From positions 1 through 45,787 of the IMG/VR virus record IMGVR_UViG_3300000553_000071: a stretch of DNA of 45,787 nucleotides, one strand, 5' to 3'. A program made the position numbers and the translations under genes. Each line of letters opens with the position of its first letter. The first letter of the stretch is position 1. This DNA comes from a virus. Below the pieces are notes generated by a model. The model saw only the letters and a program-made list of their open reading frames with translations, was not told the origin of the DNA and searched no databases. Of the stretch, positions 1 to 6,806 are shown piece after piece.

Positions 1-127
1 TCACTCGCTTTCTTTAGTAGTAATTTTGAGTATTCATACACACTTTCAAAAAGTTCATCTTCAGAAGTTCTGCGTAATACCAACATAAAAGCAACTGACA
101 ATTCTCGTATTGTTGCATCACTTAGTT
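1..127. repeat. Terminal direct repeat, left copy (127 bp)
   Basis: Bases 1-127 are identical to 45661-45787. A gene on the minus strand reads without interruption through the join, so the two ends are the same piece of genome. The exact 127-bp length equals a common maximum k-mer used by short-read assemblers, so this is more likely an assembly overlap of a circular or permuted genome than a biological terminal repeat. Confidence 0.97.
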
Positions 128-926
128 CACGCAAACCATCATATCTACCAATCAAGTAAGACCTTGTGTCTAAGGTTTCATTCTTTTCTTTGGCTTTCTG
201 AATACCATTCCAATAACCTGTAGCGTAGATAGCAGATTCTCTGTCTTCTACTATTTCAGAATGTTCGTAAAGAGGAATACTCTCCCCAGCTTCTAATTCA
301 GCAAATGCTATTGGTGGATGGTCATACAATGCAGTATAGTTAGGATGTTTTAATGCAGCAGAACTACAGGTTGTAGTAAACTCAGGCTTATCAAACCCAT
401 CAATTTTTACCATCATAGCAACAGGTTTTTGACTAAAGAATGGCTTGGTGTAAAGGAATTCACCCTTCTCTCTCGTTTTCCAATCACTTCCTGAACCTGA
501 GTCAATATACATATATCCATAACCATCAAAGTCATAACGCATTGCTACTGGCTCAATTGGGTGTGATTGGGTGTTAGAATGGGTGTAAAGTGGTATATCA
601 GCTTCTATTGGTCGTGTGCTGTGCTTACCATATACATATCCATTTTTGTCCATCCAAGCTACAGGTTTGATCATATTAATCGCTTTCTTTAATTGCCCAA
701 TATCTGACTGTAAATTGTTTGCATCAATGATTTGTTTTAACTCTTCAATTTTAGCTTTGTCTGAATCATGTTTTTTATACAAGTAATCTTGCGTTTCTAA
801 AAGTTGACTAATACGCAATTTCAATTCCTCAATTTCTTGGGCTTGTTGGCGTAGCATATTAGCCGCATTTAATTGATGGTCTTCGCCTCGTCTATCTAAA
901 ATATCTGCAAGTTCATTTGCTGTCAT
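1..926 (-). CDS. Early protein with coiled-coil N-terminus and repeated PVA...LY modules (3' end lies past the window edge)
   Basis: An open frame runs leftward from ATG at 926, with GGAGG seven bases upstream, to base 1 with no stop. On the circle it ends at 45654, giving about 310 aa. Residues 1-90 are charged and heptad-like (probable coiled coil). The middle repeats a module beginning PVAW/PVAM and ending in LYT/LYD/LYE about four times (IPLYTH, FLYTKP, ALYDHP, IPLYEH). The C-terminus carries ELSDATIREL and ends KKASEK. Such PVAW...PLYTH and LTDEEI-type segments are common in small accessory proteins of proteobacterial phages, where function is unknown. The first six residues (MTANEL) are shared with the gene just upstream. 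The reading frame is certain; function is not known. Confidence 0.88.
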   Translation of the reverse strand, partial: MTANELADILDRRGEDHQLNAANMLRQQAQEIEELKLRISQLLETQDYLYKKHDSDKAKIEELKQIIDANNLQSDIGQLKKAINMIKPVAWMDKNGYVYGKHSTRPIEADIPLYTHSNTQSHPIEPVAMRYDFDGYGYMYIDSGSGSDWKTREKGEFLYTKPFFSQKPVAMMVKIDGFDKPEFTTTCSSAALKHPNYTALYDHPPIAFAELEAGESIPLYEHSEIVEDRESAIYATGYWNGIQKAKEKNETLDTRSYLIGRYDGLRELSDATIRELSVAFMLVLRRTSEDELFESVYEYSKLLLKKAS

Positions 927-1128
927 TTCCCATCCTCCAATAATTTTCAATACTTAAATCCGCTATTGCATCTCTGTATTTTTCTTCCCAATGTTCTGCT
1001 TTTTCTTTCAATGTTTCTATTTCAGTTTGTTGTTGACCTAGCATAGGAACAGCTTTCTGCACCCATTCAAGTGCTTCAATAGTGGTACTAATGTTTTTTG
1101 CATTATCTATTAGTTCATTTGCTGTCAT
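913..1128 (-). CDS. Small hypothetical early protein, 71 aa
   Basis: Starts at ATG 1128 after a strong AAGGGGG ribosome site and overlaps the next gene by 14 bases. The N-terminus MTANELIDNAKNIS shares its first six residues and 17 bases of DNA with the following gene, suggesting a duplicated leader. Residues 30-55 are Glu/Lys-rich and probably helical. No recognisable domain. It belongs to the leftward early unit. Confidence 0.75.
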   Translation of the reverse strand: MTANELIDNAKNISTTIEALEWVQKAVPMLGQQQTEIETLKEKAEHWEEKYRDAIADLSIENYWRMGNDSK

Positions 1129-1138
1129 ATATTCCCCC

Positions 1139-1315
1139 TTAAAATGGTGCTTCTTCTACTTCATAGGTTTTAAATTTCTGAGGTAATTTACGAATAGTTA
1201 AGTCAGAATTGCCTACAAAATACTCAGCATCTTCTTTAGTCCAAAATCCCCTTAACTTCTCATTCCCCTCATACACCATATAGCGTATTTGTCTTACTGG
1301 TATCTGTATAATCAT
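1139..1315 (-). CDS. Small hypothetical protein, 58 aa
   Basis: ATG at 1315 is preceded by GGAGG at suitable spacing; the alternative ATG at 1319 gives only a very short frame. The protein begins MIIQIPVRQIRY, contains FWTKEDAEYFVG and ends VEEAPF. The middle segment resembles a beta-strand/helix element (KEDAEYF), but no family is recognised. It lies between small co-directional genes with tight spacing, which supports real translation. Confidence 0.7.
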   Translation of the reverse strand: MIIQIPVRQIRYMVYEGNEKLRGFWTKEDAEYFVGNSDLTIRKLPQKFKTYEVEEAPF

Positions 1316-1333
1316 ACATCGTCCTCCACGATT

Positions 1334-1519
1334 TTAATTTGTCCATTTATCTTCTACGATTTCAAAATGCCCATCAATGATAAACCCACATCCCCTTAAA
1401 AAGTCTTCAAAGTTAGAAACAACTTCAGGTAAATCTGTTGTTTTAAACTCCATCCTTGTATTTGGTTGATTATCTTCAAATACAGTACCATCTTGTTTTT
1501 TTTCAAATATAAATATCAT
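1334..1519 (-). CDS. Small hypothetical protein, 61 aa
   Basis: ATG at 1519 overlaps the stop of the upstream gene as ATGA and has AAGGAT upstream inside that gene. The protein is acidic, with a predicted beta start (MIFIFEKKQDG) and a helix around DLPEVVSNFEDFL, and no known domain. The tight overlap suggests translational coupling within the leftward early operon. Confidence 0.7.
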   Translation of the reverse strand: MIFIFEKKQDGTVFEDNQPNTRMEFKTTDLPEVVSNFEDFLRGCGFIIDGHFEIVEDKWTN

Positions 1520-1635
1520 TTTTCGATTATCCTTAAATAAGCTCTACATCTTTTACAATATACCCATGAGACAGTAACGTGATCTACCACGTCATAACTA
1601 TGGCCAAATAATTTACAAATAAATCTAGTAATCAC
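1516..1635 (-). CDS. Tiny CxxC protein, 39 aa, GTG start
   Basis: A short frame opens at GTG 1635 with AGGAG seven bases upstream and ends at 1516, overlapping both neighbours. The residues include ICKLFGH, then WVYCKRCRAYLR: one Cys-x4-His plus a Cys-x2-Cys arrangement typical of very small zinc-binding phage proteins. It fills an otherwise unexplained gap in a tightly packed operon. The GTG start makes the call somewhat less certain. Confidence 0.65.
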   Translation of the reverse strand: MITRFICKLFGHSYDVVDHVTVSWVYCKRCRAYLRIIEK

Positions 1636-1840
1636 CTTCGCACTCCTCTAAAAGATATTTAATGTAACGATGAGCCAAGAAAGCACATTCAGGCGCATCT
1701 CCTGTACTACTAGCAAAATACTCAGTACCATCTTTTCGATACCCAAGTATGACAACCATTGATAATCCTTCTGCACCTTTTAAGACATTTACTACAGGTA
1801 CATTCCCTTTGGTACTGCCTGGAAAATCAGAAACAGTCAT
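1625..1840 (-). CDS. Small hypothetical protein, 71 aa
   Basis: ATG at 1840 overlaps the stop of the upstream gene (ATGA), and AAGGAG lies upstream. The sequence looks like a small alpha/beta fold: VPVVNVL, then SMVVILGYRKDGTEYFASS, then a helix AFLAHRYIKYLLEE. No family recognised. Position within the early leftward operon suggests a host-takeover or accessory role, which is inference only. Confidence 0.72.
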   Translation of the reverse strand: MTVSDFPGSTKGNVPVVNVLKGAEGLSMVVILGYRKDGTEYFASSTGDAPECAFLAHRYIKYLLEECEGDY

Positions 1841-2040
1841 AACTCCTCCTTTTCAAGTTTTTCATACATAATGCGAGTTGGAAATCTAGGTGTATCAGAG
1901 TTATATTTGCCTGTTCTTACATACGATACAAATGCCCTACACGCAAATCCATGACGGCACATATTGAAATGATTGCACGTTACACATGGGTCTTTAGCAC
2001 CAGATGCAAAAATATACTCACGAACCTTTATTCCCTCCAT
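1837..2040 (-). CDS. Small four-cysteine protein, 67 aa
   Basis: Starts at ATG 2040, overlapping the upstream gene by 13 bases with a GGAG-like site. Cysteines occur as CVTCNHFNMCRHGFAC (residues about 19-34), a spacing that suggests one metal site. The following segment RAFVSYVRTGKYNSDTPRFPT is a pattern often seen after such Cys clusters in small phage proteins. Probable zinc-binding protein; no enzyme activity is implied. Confidence 0.72.
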   Translation of the reverse strand: MEGIKVREYIFASGAKDPCVTCNHFNMCRHGFACRAFVSYVRTGKYNSDTPRFPTRIMYEKLEKEEL

Positions 2041-2246
2041 AGAATCATCTCCGCAGTCATTCTGTGTAACTCAGCTTCACATAAAGTGCTAATTAAATCT
2101 AATATCTGTGAGGCATGACCATTGATATACATTTGCAGTATTCTGTATTCGTGGTCTTGTAATACTTCCCCTAATTTGGTAACAGGTGTTTCACCATTAA
2201 GTATCAAATCCTTAATATAATCCATATCTTCATCAAATAATCTCAT
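2028..2246 (-). CDS. First gene of leftward early operon, small helical protein, 72 aa
   Basis: ATG at 2246 follows GGGAGGAAAC, one of the best ribosome sites in the window, and lies 34 bases after the leftward extended -10 element. The protein is acidic and mostly helical, with no Cys motif and no recognised domain. As the first gene from this promoter it is probably strongly expressed early. Confidence 0.78.
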   Translation of the reverse strand: MRLFDEDMDYIKDLILNGETPVTKLGEVLQDHEYRILQMYINGHASQILDLISTLCEAELHRMTAEMILWRE

Positions 2247-2279
2247 TGTTTCCTCCCTATAAGTTGAATGAGTAAATAA

Positions 2280-2310
2280 ATTATATCAAATAAAATTTGC
2301 ATAGTGTAAA
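2280..2310 (-). promoter_or_regulatory. Leftward sigma-70-type promoter, extended -10
   Basis: On the minus strand there is a perfect TATAAT (2285-2280) preceded by TG one base further upstream (TGATATAAT), an extended -10. A TTTACA lies 19 bases upstream (2310-2305); the long spacing is tolerable with an extended -10. It faces away from the rightward promoter, with which it overlaps, and would drive the early genes running through position 1. Confidence 0.6.
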
Positions 2311-2325
2311 TTATTTTAGTAAAAT
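2297..2325 (+). promoter_or_regulatory. Rightward sigma-70-type promoter
   Basis: TTGCAT (2297-2302), a 17-base spacer and TAAAAT (2320-2325) form a plausible -35/-10 pair. AGGAGG (2337-2342) and ATG 2347 follow. It overlaps the divergent leftward promoter, so the two may compete or share an operator; the HTH protein encoded at 2604 is a natural candidate regulator. Confidence 0.5.
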
Positions 2326-2346
2326 TTAATTTTCATAGGAGGAAAT

Positions 2347-2607
2347 ATGCAACACAAGAAATTCTTAAGTCAAGATGAAAACCATTTTGTCTCATGGGAA
2401 GTTTGTGAATACAATACGGCTTGGGATGATAAAGTTCATTTTTTGCCTGAAATTACTATATTTGATGGGGATAAGGCAGTTTATTTTGGTTCTGGTATTG
2501 AGTCTATTCGTGCTTTAATACCTGAGTTACAGGCATTTATTAAGGAATATGATGCTGTTGTAAAAAAACATCAGTCTAAGCCTGCTAAGATGAAAGTTAA
2601 AAAATGA
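2347..2607 (+). CDS. Hypothetical early protein, 86 aa
   Basis: ATG 2347 follows AGGAGG at ideal spacing. The sequence suggests a beta-rich core (HFVSWEVCEYN, KVHFLPEITIFDG, KAVYFGSG) followed by a helix SIRALIPELQAFIKEY and a basic lysine tail. No known domain. Its stop overlaps the start of the HTH gene (ATGA), so the two are translationally coupled. Confidence 0.75.
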   Translation: MQHKKFLSQDENHFVSWEVCEYNTAWDDKVHFLPEITIFDGDKAVYFGSGIESIRALIPELQAFIKEYDAVVKKHQSKPAKMKVKK

Positions 2608-2828
2608 GTGAAAGGTTTTATAAGCCGATTATTTATTTAGTCAAACGTCATGGCAGTATGAAAAGGGCTGCGAAATGTCTAGGGGTATCTCACCAATTGT
2701 TGTTTTATTGGAACAGAAAGAAGAGTATGCCTGATTTATGGAAAGTGTATTTACATAAGAAGTATCGTGTTCCTTATAAATATTTCTTTACACATTTAGA
2801 AGAAGACTTGCAACATCCAACGAAGTAA
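2604..2828 (+). CDS. Cro/YdaS-like helix-turn-helix regulator, 74 aa
   Basis: Residues 14-34 (HGSMKRAAKCLGVSHQLLFYW) fit a helix-turn-helix of the YdaS/Cro type: helix, AAKCLGVS turn, recognition helix with Gln and Trp. The protein is basic. Phage proteins of this family bind operator DNA and control early transcription. Its position beside divergent promoters supports a transcriptional switch role. No integrase or second repressor is visible, so it need not imply lysogeny. Confidence 0.7.
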   Translation: MSERFYKPIIYLVKRHGSMKRAAKCLGVSHQLLFYWNRKKSMPDLWKVYLHKKYRVPYKYFFTHLEEDLQHPTK

Positions 2829-3235
2829 GGGATAATACCTATGTCTGGCGTGGAACCTAGATATTATCTCTGAAGAGCCTATTCACATGGGTTGGTTTTT
2901 AGATGTAAGTTATTCAGAGGACTTATATTTGATTTCCACCCAACCCAGCTGAATGGGCTTTTTCTTTTGGGTGACCGTACTCCATACGATAATAAGCACC
3001 TACATGGGTGGCGTGGAAGAGAACATAGGCTGACTTTGCACTCGGTAGCGTGCCTCGTGGACTTAAATGGGTATCACACAAGTATAAGGGACAACGGTGA
3101 GACAAGACCTTATACGATTGAACATTAACTCAGAGTAGGACTGGTGCTATGGCGGTATTTTAGTATGGGTCAGGTAGGTAAGTCCCTTATAGAATATAGA
3201 GGGGGGCTTATCACCCTTGGGGAACCTATTACTCA
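2828..3235 (+). ncRNA. Candidate structured non-coding RNA, about 400 nt
   Basis: This gene-free block is richer in G+C than its surroundings and full of long complementary pairs. They are 2828-2837 with 2862-2871 (10 bp, one G-U); 2888-2895 with 2940-2947 (8 bp, perfect) enclosing 2903-2910 with 2921-2928 (8 bp, one G-U); 3082-3089 with 3108-3115 (8 bp, perfect); and 3177-3186 with 3203-3212 (10 bp, two G-U). The two ORFs of 60 and 78 codons here lack ribosome sites and have composition unlike the neighbouring genes. It sits downstream of the rightward early promoter and before the helicase. I cannot assign it to a known RNA class; no clear group I intron core or T-run terminator was found. 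The strand is inferred from the flanking genes. Confidence 0.5.
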
Positions 3236-3328
3236 AAAAAATGACGATACAAAAAAAATAAAAATGCAATAAAACAACACAAAAATATTTCATTAGACAA
3301 TTTAAAAAGTCTCCATTAAAGTAATTGT

Positions 3329-4765
3329 ATGAAGAACAATTTAAGGCAGTATCAGATTGACTGTATCAGTCATCTTAGAGAATCTATCACTCGTAAACAT
3401 AAGCACATTGTCCTACAGATGGCGACAGGTGCTGGGAAAACGACTGTTGCAGCCGAGATGATCCGTTTAGCCAATAGTAAGGGCAAGAAATGTCTTTTCT
3501 TGGCAGACCGTATAGAACTCGTAGAGCAGACTTCTAATAGGTTTGACTATGAGGGTATACCACATGGCATTATCATGGCATCACACCCACGTTATGAGCC
3601 TCATAGCATCAATCAAATATGTTCTCCTCAGACATTAGCTAGACGTTCTATTCCTCATGCAGATTTAGTCATTATTGATGAATGTCACGTTGCGTATGGA
3701 GTCCATAAAAAGATGATGCAAGCGTTGCCTGATGCTGTATTTATAGGACTAAGTGCTACACCATTTACAAAGGGATTAGGTAAATTATATTCTGACTTAG
3801 TGGTAGGAGCTACTACCATTGATTTGACAAACGAAGGTTATCTTGTCCCCACCAAAGTCTTCGCACCAAGTAAACCAGACTTGACCAGACTGAAGATGAT
3901 CGGAGGCGATTATGACGAAAAAGAACTGTTCGCCAGAGTTAATAAGCCAAAACTCATCGGTGATATTGTAGATACTTGGGTAAAACTCGGAGAGAATCGC
4001 CCAACCATAGGATTTGGTGTCAACGTCATTCATAGTCAGGCTATCTGTCATGAGTTTCGCAATCGAGGAATTAGGGCTGAACACATAGACTCATATATGC
4101 CTAAAAGTGAGAGAGAACAGAAAGTAAAAGACTTTAAAGATGGGTATATAAGGGTATTGTTTAATGTGGGCATATTAGATAAGGGCTTTGATTATCCTGA
4201 AGCTAGTTGTCTCATTATGGCACGACCTACAAAAAGTCTCATGTTATATATCCAACAGGCAGGTAGGGTATTAAGAACCCATGAAAGCAAAGTTGATGCT
4301 ATTATTTTAGACCATGCAGGGAATACTGAGCAACATGGTTTTGTGACGGATGATTTACCACAGGAGTTAGATGATGGACAAAAGAAAAAGAAAGAAAGTA
4401 GTGTTAAGAAAAAAGAGGAAGTTACAATCTGTTCATCTTGTGCATTTGTTAAACCTCCTAAGACGTTCAAGTGTCCGTTATGCGGCTTTGCGCCAAAGAA
4501 AACAGATACTGGCATTATTACGGAAAAAGGTGAACTTATTGAAGTCGGCAGGAAGATTACCACTCAAGACAAACAAAAGACATATTCAGAACTTCTCCAT
4601 ATAGAAGTATTCAAACCTTATAAAAAGGGATTTGCTGCAAATATGTATAGGAATAAGTTTGGAGTATGGCCTAAAGGACTCAAGGAATATACTTTAGAGC
4701 CAAGTTTAGAAACACAAAATTTTGTAAAACATAGACTAATTGCATTTTCAAAGAAGAGGGCTTAG
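3329..4765 (+). CDS. SF2 DEAD/DEAH-family DNA helicase, 478 aa
   Basis: All the key motifs of a superfamily 2 helicase are visible: Q-motif-like RQYQ near the start, Walker A ATGAGKTT (32-39), IIDECH (motif II, about 115), SATP (motif III, about 142), and QQAGRVLR (motif VI, about 310). A charged Lys/Glu linker near residue 350 leads to a zinc ribbon CSSC...CPLC. It hydrolyses ATP to open duplex DNA. As it directly abuts the primase gene (adjacent codons), it is the likely replicative or origin-opening helicase, in the absence of any DnaB homologue. Only a weak ribosome site precedes ATG 3329. Confidence 0.93.
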   Translation: MKNNLRQYQIDCISHLRESITRKHKHIVLQMATGAGKTTVAAEMIRLANSKGKKCLFLADRIELVEQTSNRFDYEGIPHGIIMASHPRYEPHSINQICSPQTLARRSIPHADLVIIDECHVAYGVHKKMMQALPDAVFIGLSATPFTKGLGKLYSDLVVGATTIDLTNEGYLVPTKVFAPSKPDLTRLKMIGGDYDEKELFARVNKPKLIGDIVDTWVKLGENRPTIGFGVNVIHSQAICHEFRNRGIRAEHIDSYMPKSEREQKVKDFKDGYIRVLFNVGILDKGFDYPEASCLIMARPTKSLMLYIQQAGRVLRTHESKVDAIILDHAGNTEQHGFVTDDLPQELDDGQKKKKESSVKKKEEVTICSSCAFVKPPKTFKCPLCGFAPKKTDTGIITEKGELIEVGRKITTQDKQKTYSELLHIEVFKPYKKGFAANMYRNKFGVWPKGLKEYTLEPSLETQNFVKHRLIAFSKKRA

Positions 4766-5566
4766 ATGTTACTTGAACAAGCAATACAATATGCCGAACG
4801 TGGCTGGGCAGTCTTACCACTACATTCGGTGATAAAAGGACAATGCACGTGTGGTAAACCAGGCTGTCATAGTGCTGGAAAACACCCACAGACCATGAAT
4901 GGACTAAAGAGTGCTACAAAAGACAAAGATACCATCAATACATGGTTTAAACATTGGCCTAAAGCCAACATAGGAATCGCAACAGGTGCTATATCAGGTA
5001 TATCAGTCGTTGATATAGACCCTAAACATGGAGGAGAGGAAAGTTTAGATGAACTTACAACAAAATATACGAAAATTCCTGACACAGTCGAGGCTATTAC
5101 TCAATCTAAAGGAAGACACATTATCTTCCAACATGATGAGAACTTTAGAACAACGGCAGGTAAACTTGGCAGAGGAATTGATACACGAGGAGATGGAGGC
5201 TACATAGTTGCAGCACCTAGTCAGGGATTGTTGGGTAGATATGAATGGGAAGCTAGTTCTGAGCCTGAAAATTGTCCCATTGTCAAACCTCCACAATGGA
5301 TGTTAAACTTACTCAACGAGAATGAGCATTTAGAGTATGTGGCTGAGAAATTAGGGCCTGGACTACGTAATGCTTATCTTTGTAGTATTGGAGGGATGCT
5401 CAGATCACGAGGTGTAAGTTATAAAGGAATAGTGTCATGCTTACACGCAGAGAATTTAGAGAGATGTCACCCCCCATTAAATGAATTAGAAGTATGGCAG
5501 ATTGCCAAAAGTATGATGAGGTATGAACCTAAAATTGACCAAGAAAAAGTGCGATTTAAAAAATGA
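4766..5566 (+). CDS. Bifunctional primase/polymerase (Prim-Pol), 266 aa
   Basis: The N-terminal domain has the Prim-Pol signature: YAERGWAVLPL, a Cys/His cluster (C27, C29, C34, H35), GKHP, the catalytic pair in VVDIDPKHGG (D83, D85), SKGRHIIF and GIDTRGDGGYIVAAPS. The C-terminal 80 residues, with the pattern HPPLNELEVWQIAKS, match a PriCT-1-like domain. It synthesises primers, and some family members also extend DNA. It starts one base after the helicase stop. No family B or family A polymerase is present elsewhere, so this may be the only phage nucleotide polymerase. Confidence 0.92.
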   Translation: MLLEQAIQYAERGWAVLPLHSVIKGQCTCGKPGCHSAGKHPQTMNGLKSATKDKDTINTWFKHWPKANIGIATGAISGISVVDIDPKHGGEESLDELTTKYTKIPDTVEAITQSKGRHIIFQHDENFRTTAGKLGRGIDTRGDGGYIVAAPSQGLLGRYEWEASSEPENCPIVKPPQWMLNLLNENEHLEYVAEKLGPGLRNAYLCSIGGMLRSRGVSYKGIVSCLHAENLERCHPPLNELEVWQIAKSMMRYEPKIDQEKVRFKK

Positions 5567-5721
5567 TATTTGTAGATATAGAAACACTTATTTTAATGTT
5601 TAAGACCACCTATTTTAATAGTCAATTAACAGGTGCAGAGATAGCACGCATCTTGGAAGTTAGATATGGACAAGAAAAGCAAAAACCGATCACTCATGCC
5701 AGAGACAGCGAAACTGATTGA
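5563..5721 (+). CDS. Small hypothetical protein, 52 aa
   Basis: ATG 5563 overlaps the primase stop as ATGA, a coupling seen throughout this operon. The sequence begins MIFVDIETLILMFK and contains TGAEIARILEVRYG, a helix pair that looks like the start of a small HTH. It overlaps the next gene by 56 bases, which is unusual; either this frame is real or the next gene starts later. Moderate support only. Confidence 0.5.
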   Translation: MIFVDIETLILMFKTTYFNSQLTGAEIARILEVRYGQEKQKPITHARDSETD

Positions 5722-5869
5722 TTGGATTAGAAGTGAGATAGATGTAAAAGTGTTGTATGCAGAAGAAGGGCAGTATAAGGTAGGCAGTAGAGAGGGTGTA
5801 TATGTTCAATTTGAAGCTGGAGAGGAAAATGACAGCAGAAAAAAATTACGTAGCAGAAATAATAGATAG
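5666..5869 (+). CDS. Small hypothetical protein, 67 aa
   Basis: ATG 5666 has GGAAG upstream; an internal ATG at 5696 (MPETAKLIDW) would shorten the overlap with the upstream frame. The protein has a helix (AKLIDWIRSEI) and two strands (VKVLYAEEGQYKV, EGVYVQFEAG) and a basic tail. No family recognised. It is part of the rightward replication operon. Confidence 0.62.
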   Translation: MDKKSKNRSLMPETAKLIDWIRSEIDVKVLYAEEGQYKVGSREGVYVQFEAGEENDSRKKLRSRNNR

Positions 5870-5972
5870 TTTAATAAAGAAGTTAGAGGAACGTGATGAA
5901 ACAATAGAAATGTTACGTTACGAGTTAAATCGTTTGAAAACTAAGTTAGGATACGAACATGAGTCAAGATAA
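5829..5972 (+). CDS. Small coiled-coil protein, 47 aa
   Basis: ATG 5829 follows AGAGGAAA. Nearly the whole sequence is a heptad-like helix (IIDSLIKKLEERDETIEML, then LRYELNRLKTKLG), predicting a short coiled coil that may dimerise. It overlaps both neighbours slightly. No known family. Confidence 0.68.
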   Translation: MTAEKNYVAEIIDSLIKKLEERDETIEMLRYELNRLKTKLGYEHESR

Positions 5973-6198
5973 ACCTATTCTCGATTTCCCTATGGAACAG
6001 GCTATGATGTCAGACCTTGTAGCAATGGAAATTATGGGGGCAATGATAGCCTCTGATTTAGCCAAAAACCTAGATGCACCAACACAACAGATTACGGCTA
6101 TTGGATTTGCGTTTGCTAAAGAGTTCTTAAAGCAACGTCAAGAATGGTTAAAACCAAAAGAAGAGCCATTAGAGACGAAAAAGGTCATCATCCAATGA
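5959..6198 (+). CDS. Hypothetical helical protein, 79 aa
   Basis: ATG 5959 overlaps the preceding gene. Residues 10-55 are methionine- and alanine-rich and helical (MEQAMMSDLVAMEIMGAMIA, then ITAIGFAFAKEFLKQRQEW). The moderate hydrophobicity suggests a helical bundle rather than a clear membrane span. Its stop overlaps the next gene start (ATGA). No function recognised. Confidence 0.7.
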   Translation: MSQDKPILDFPMEQAMMSDLVAMEIMGAMIASDLAKNLDAPTQQITAIGFAFAKEFLKQRQEWLKPKEEPLETKKVIIQ

Positions 6199-6806
6199 TT
6201 CCTATTGTCGTTTCAACTAAAGATGTCTCACAGCCTCATTTAGAGGTATTTACGGCTAGTATAAAAGCATATTGTCCTGAAGTAGACCTCATGTTATTTA
6301 ATATCTCTGGAAACAACTTTGGAGACGTTTATAACGAGATTATGGATTCAGCATTTAAGGACTTTGATGAGATTATTATTGCGAATGATGACATTGTGTT
6401 GCGACCAGACACATATAGAACATTATTGCAAGATGTCGAATACATTAAGACTCAGGACTATAAAATAGGATTTGTGGCTGCTAGAGCAGACGTTGTAAGA
6501 CCCTATCAATCCATTCAAAACAATATCCCTAAAGAAATTATTACTTGCCCTGTTATATCGCCATTATTTGCGTATATTTCTAAAGAAGCGTTCTTTGATG
6601 CACCATTTCCTCCTTTAAATTGGTATTCAGATGATGTGATGTGCCAAGACCTCAATAATCTAGGTTATACGCACTTTGTCAGTAGAGCTTATGTTCATCA
6701 TGTGGGCAGTCAAACCATAGGGCATGACTTTGAGCAACTGACGGAAGATTCTAAAGCATGGATTAAAGAAAATCGTAACAAATATTATAGGGAGTGGTTT
6801 AAATGA
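6195..6806 (+). CDS. Glycosyltransferase-like protein (GT-A fold), 203 aa
   Basis: The start chosen is ATG 6195, overlapping the previous stop, because the conserved-looking first strand IPIVVST begins there; an earlier in-frame ATG at 6144 lies inside the upstream gene. The N-terminus looks like a family 2-type nucleotide-sugar domain, with FGDVYNEIMDSA, then IIIANDDIVLRPDTY, where NDD would be the metal-binding DxD-type motif. The C-terminal half has NWYSDDVMCQDLN and HFVSRAYVHHVGSQT, a second acidic and histidine-rich part. It is paired with a second glycosyltransferase gene. The acceptor could be DNA, the virion or host sugars; the position in the replication block makes DNA modification worth testing. 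Confidence 0.72.
   Translation: MIPIVVSTKDVSQPHLEVFTASIKAYCPEVDLMLFNISGNNFGDVYNEIMDSAFKDFDEIIIANDDIVLRPDTYRTLLQDVEYIKTQDYKIGFVAARADVVRPYQSIQNNIPKEIITCPVISPLFAYISKEAFFDAPFPPLNWYSDDVMCQDLNNLGYTHFVSRAYVHHVGSQTIGHDFEQLTEDSKAWIKENRNKYYREWFK

Noticed and set aside
2923-3105. 60-codon leftward frame in the same gap
   Set aside because: It opposes the operon direction, lacks a ribosome site and overlaps the stems.
2892-3128. 78-codon rightward frame in the gap before the helicase
   Set aside because: It opens with TTG, has no ribosome site, and codes for an unusual His/Arg-rich sequence; its bases are explained by RNA stems.
2828-3235. Group I intron
   Set aside because: The gap lies between complete genes and I could not find a convincing P7/P3 core or an interrupted exon.
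4192-4563. 123-codon leftward frame inside the helicase
   Set aside because: Antisense to the helicase core and zinc ribbon; no ribosome site.
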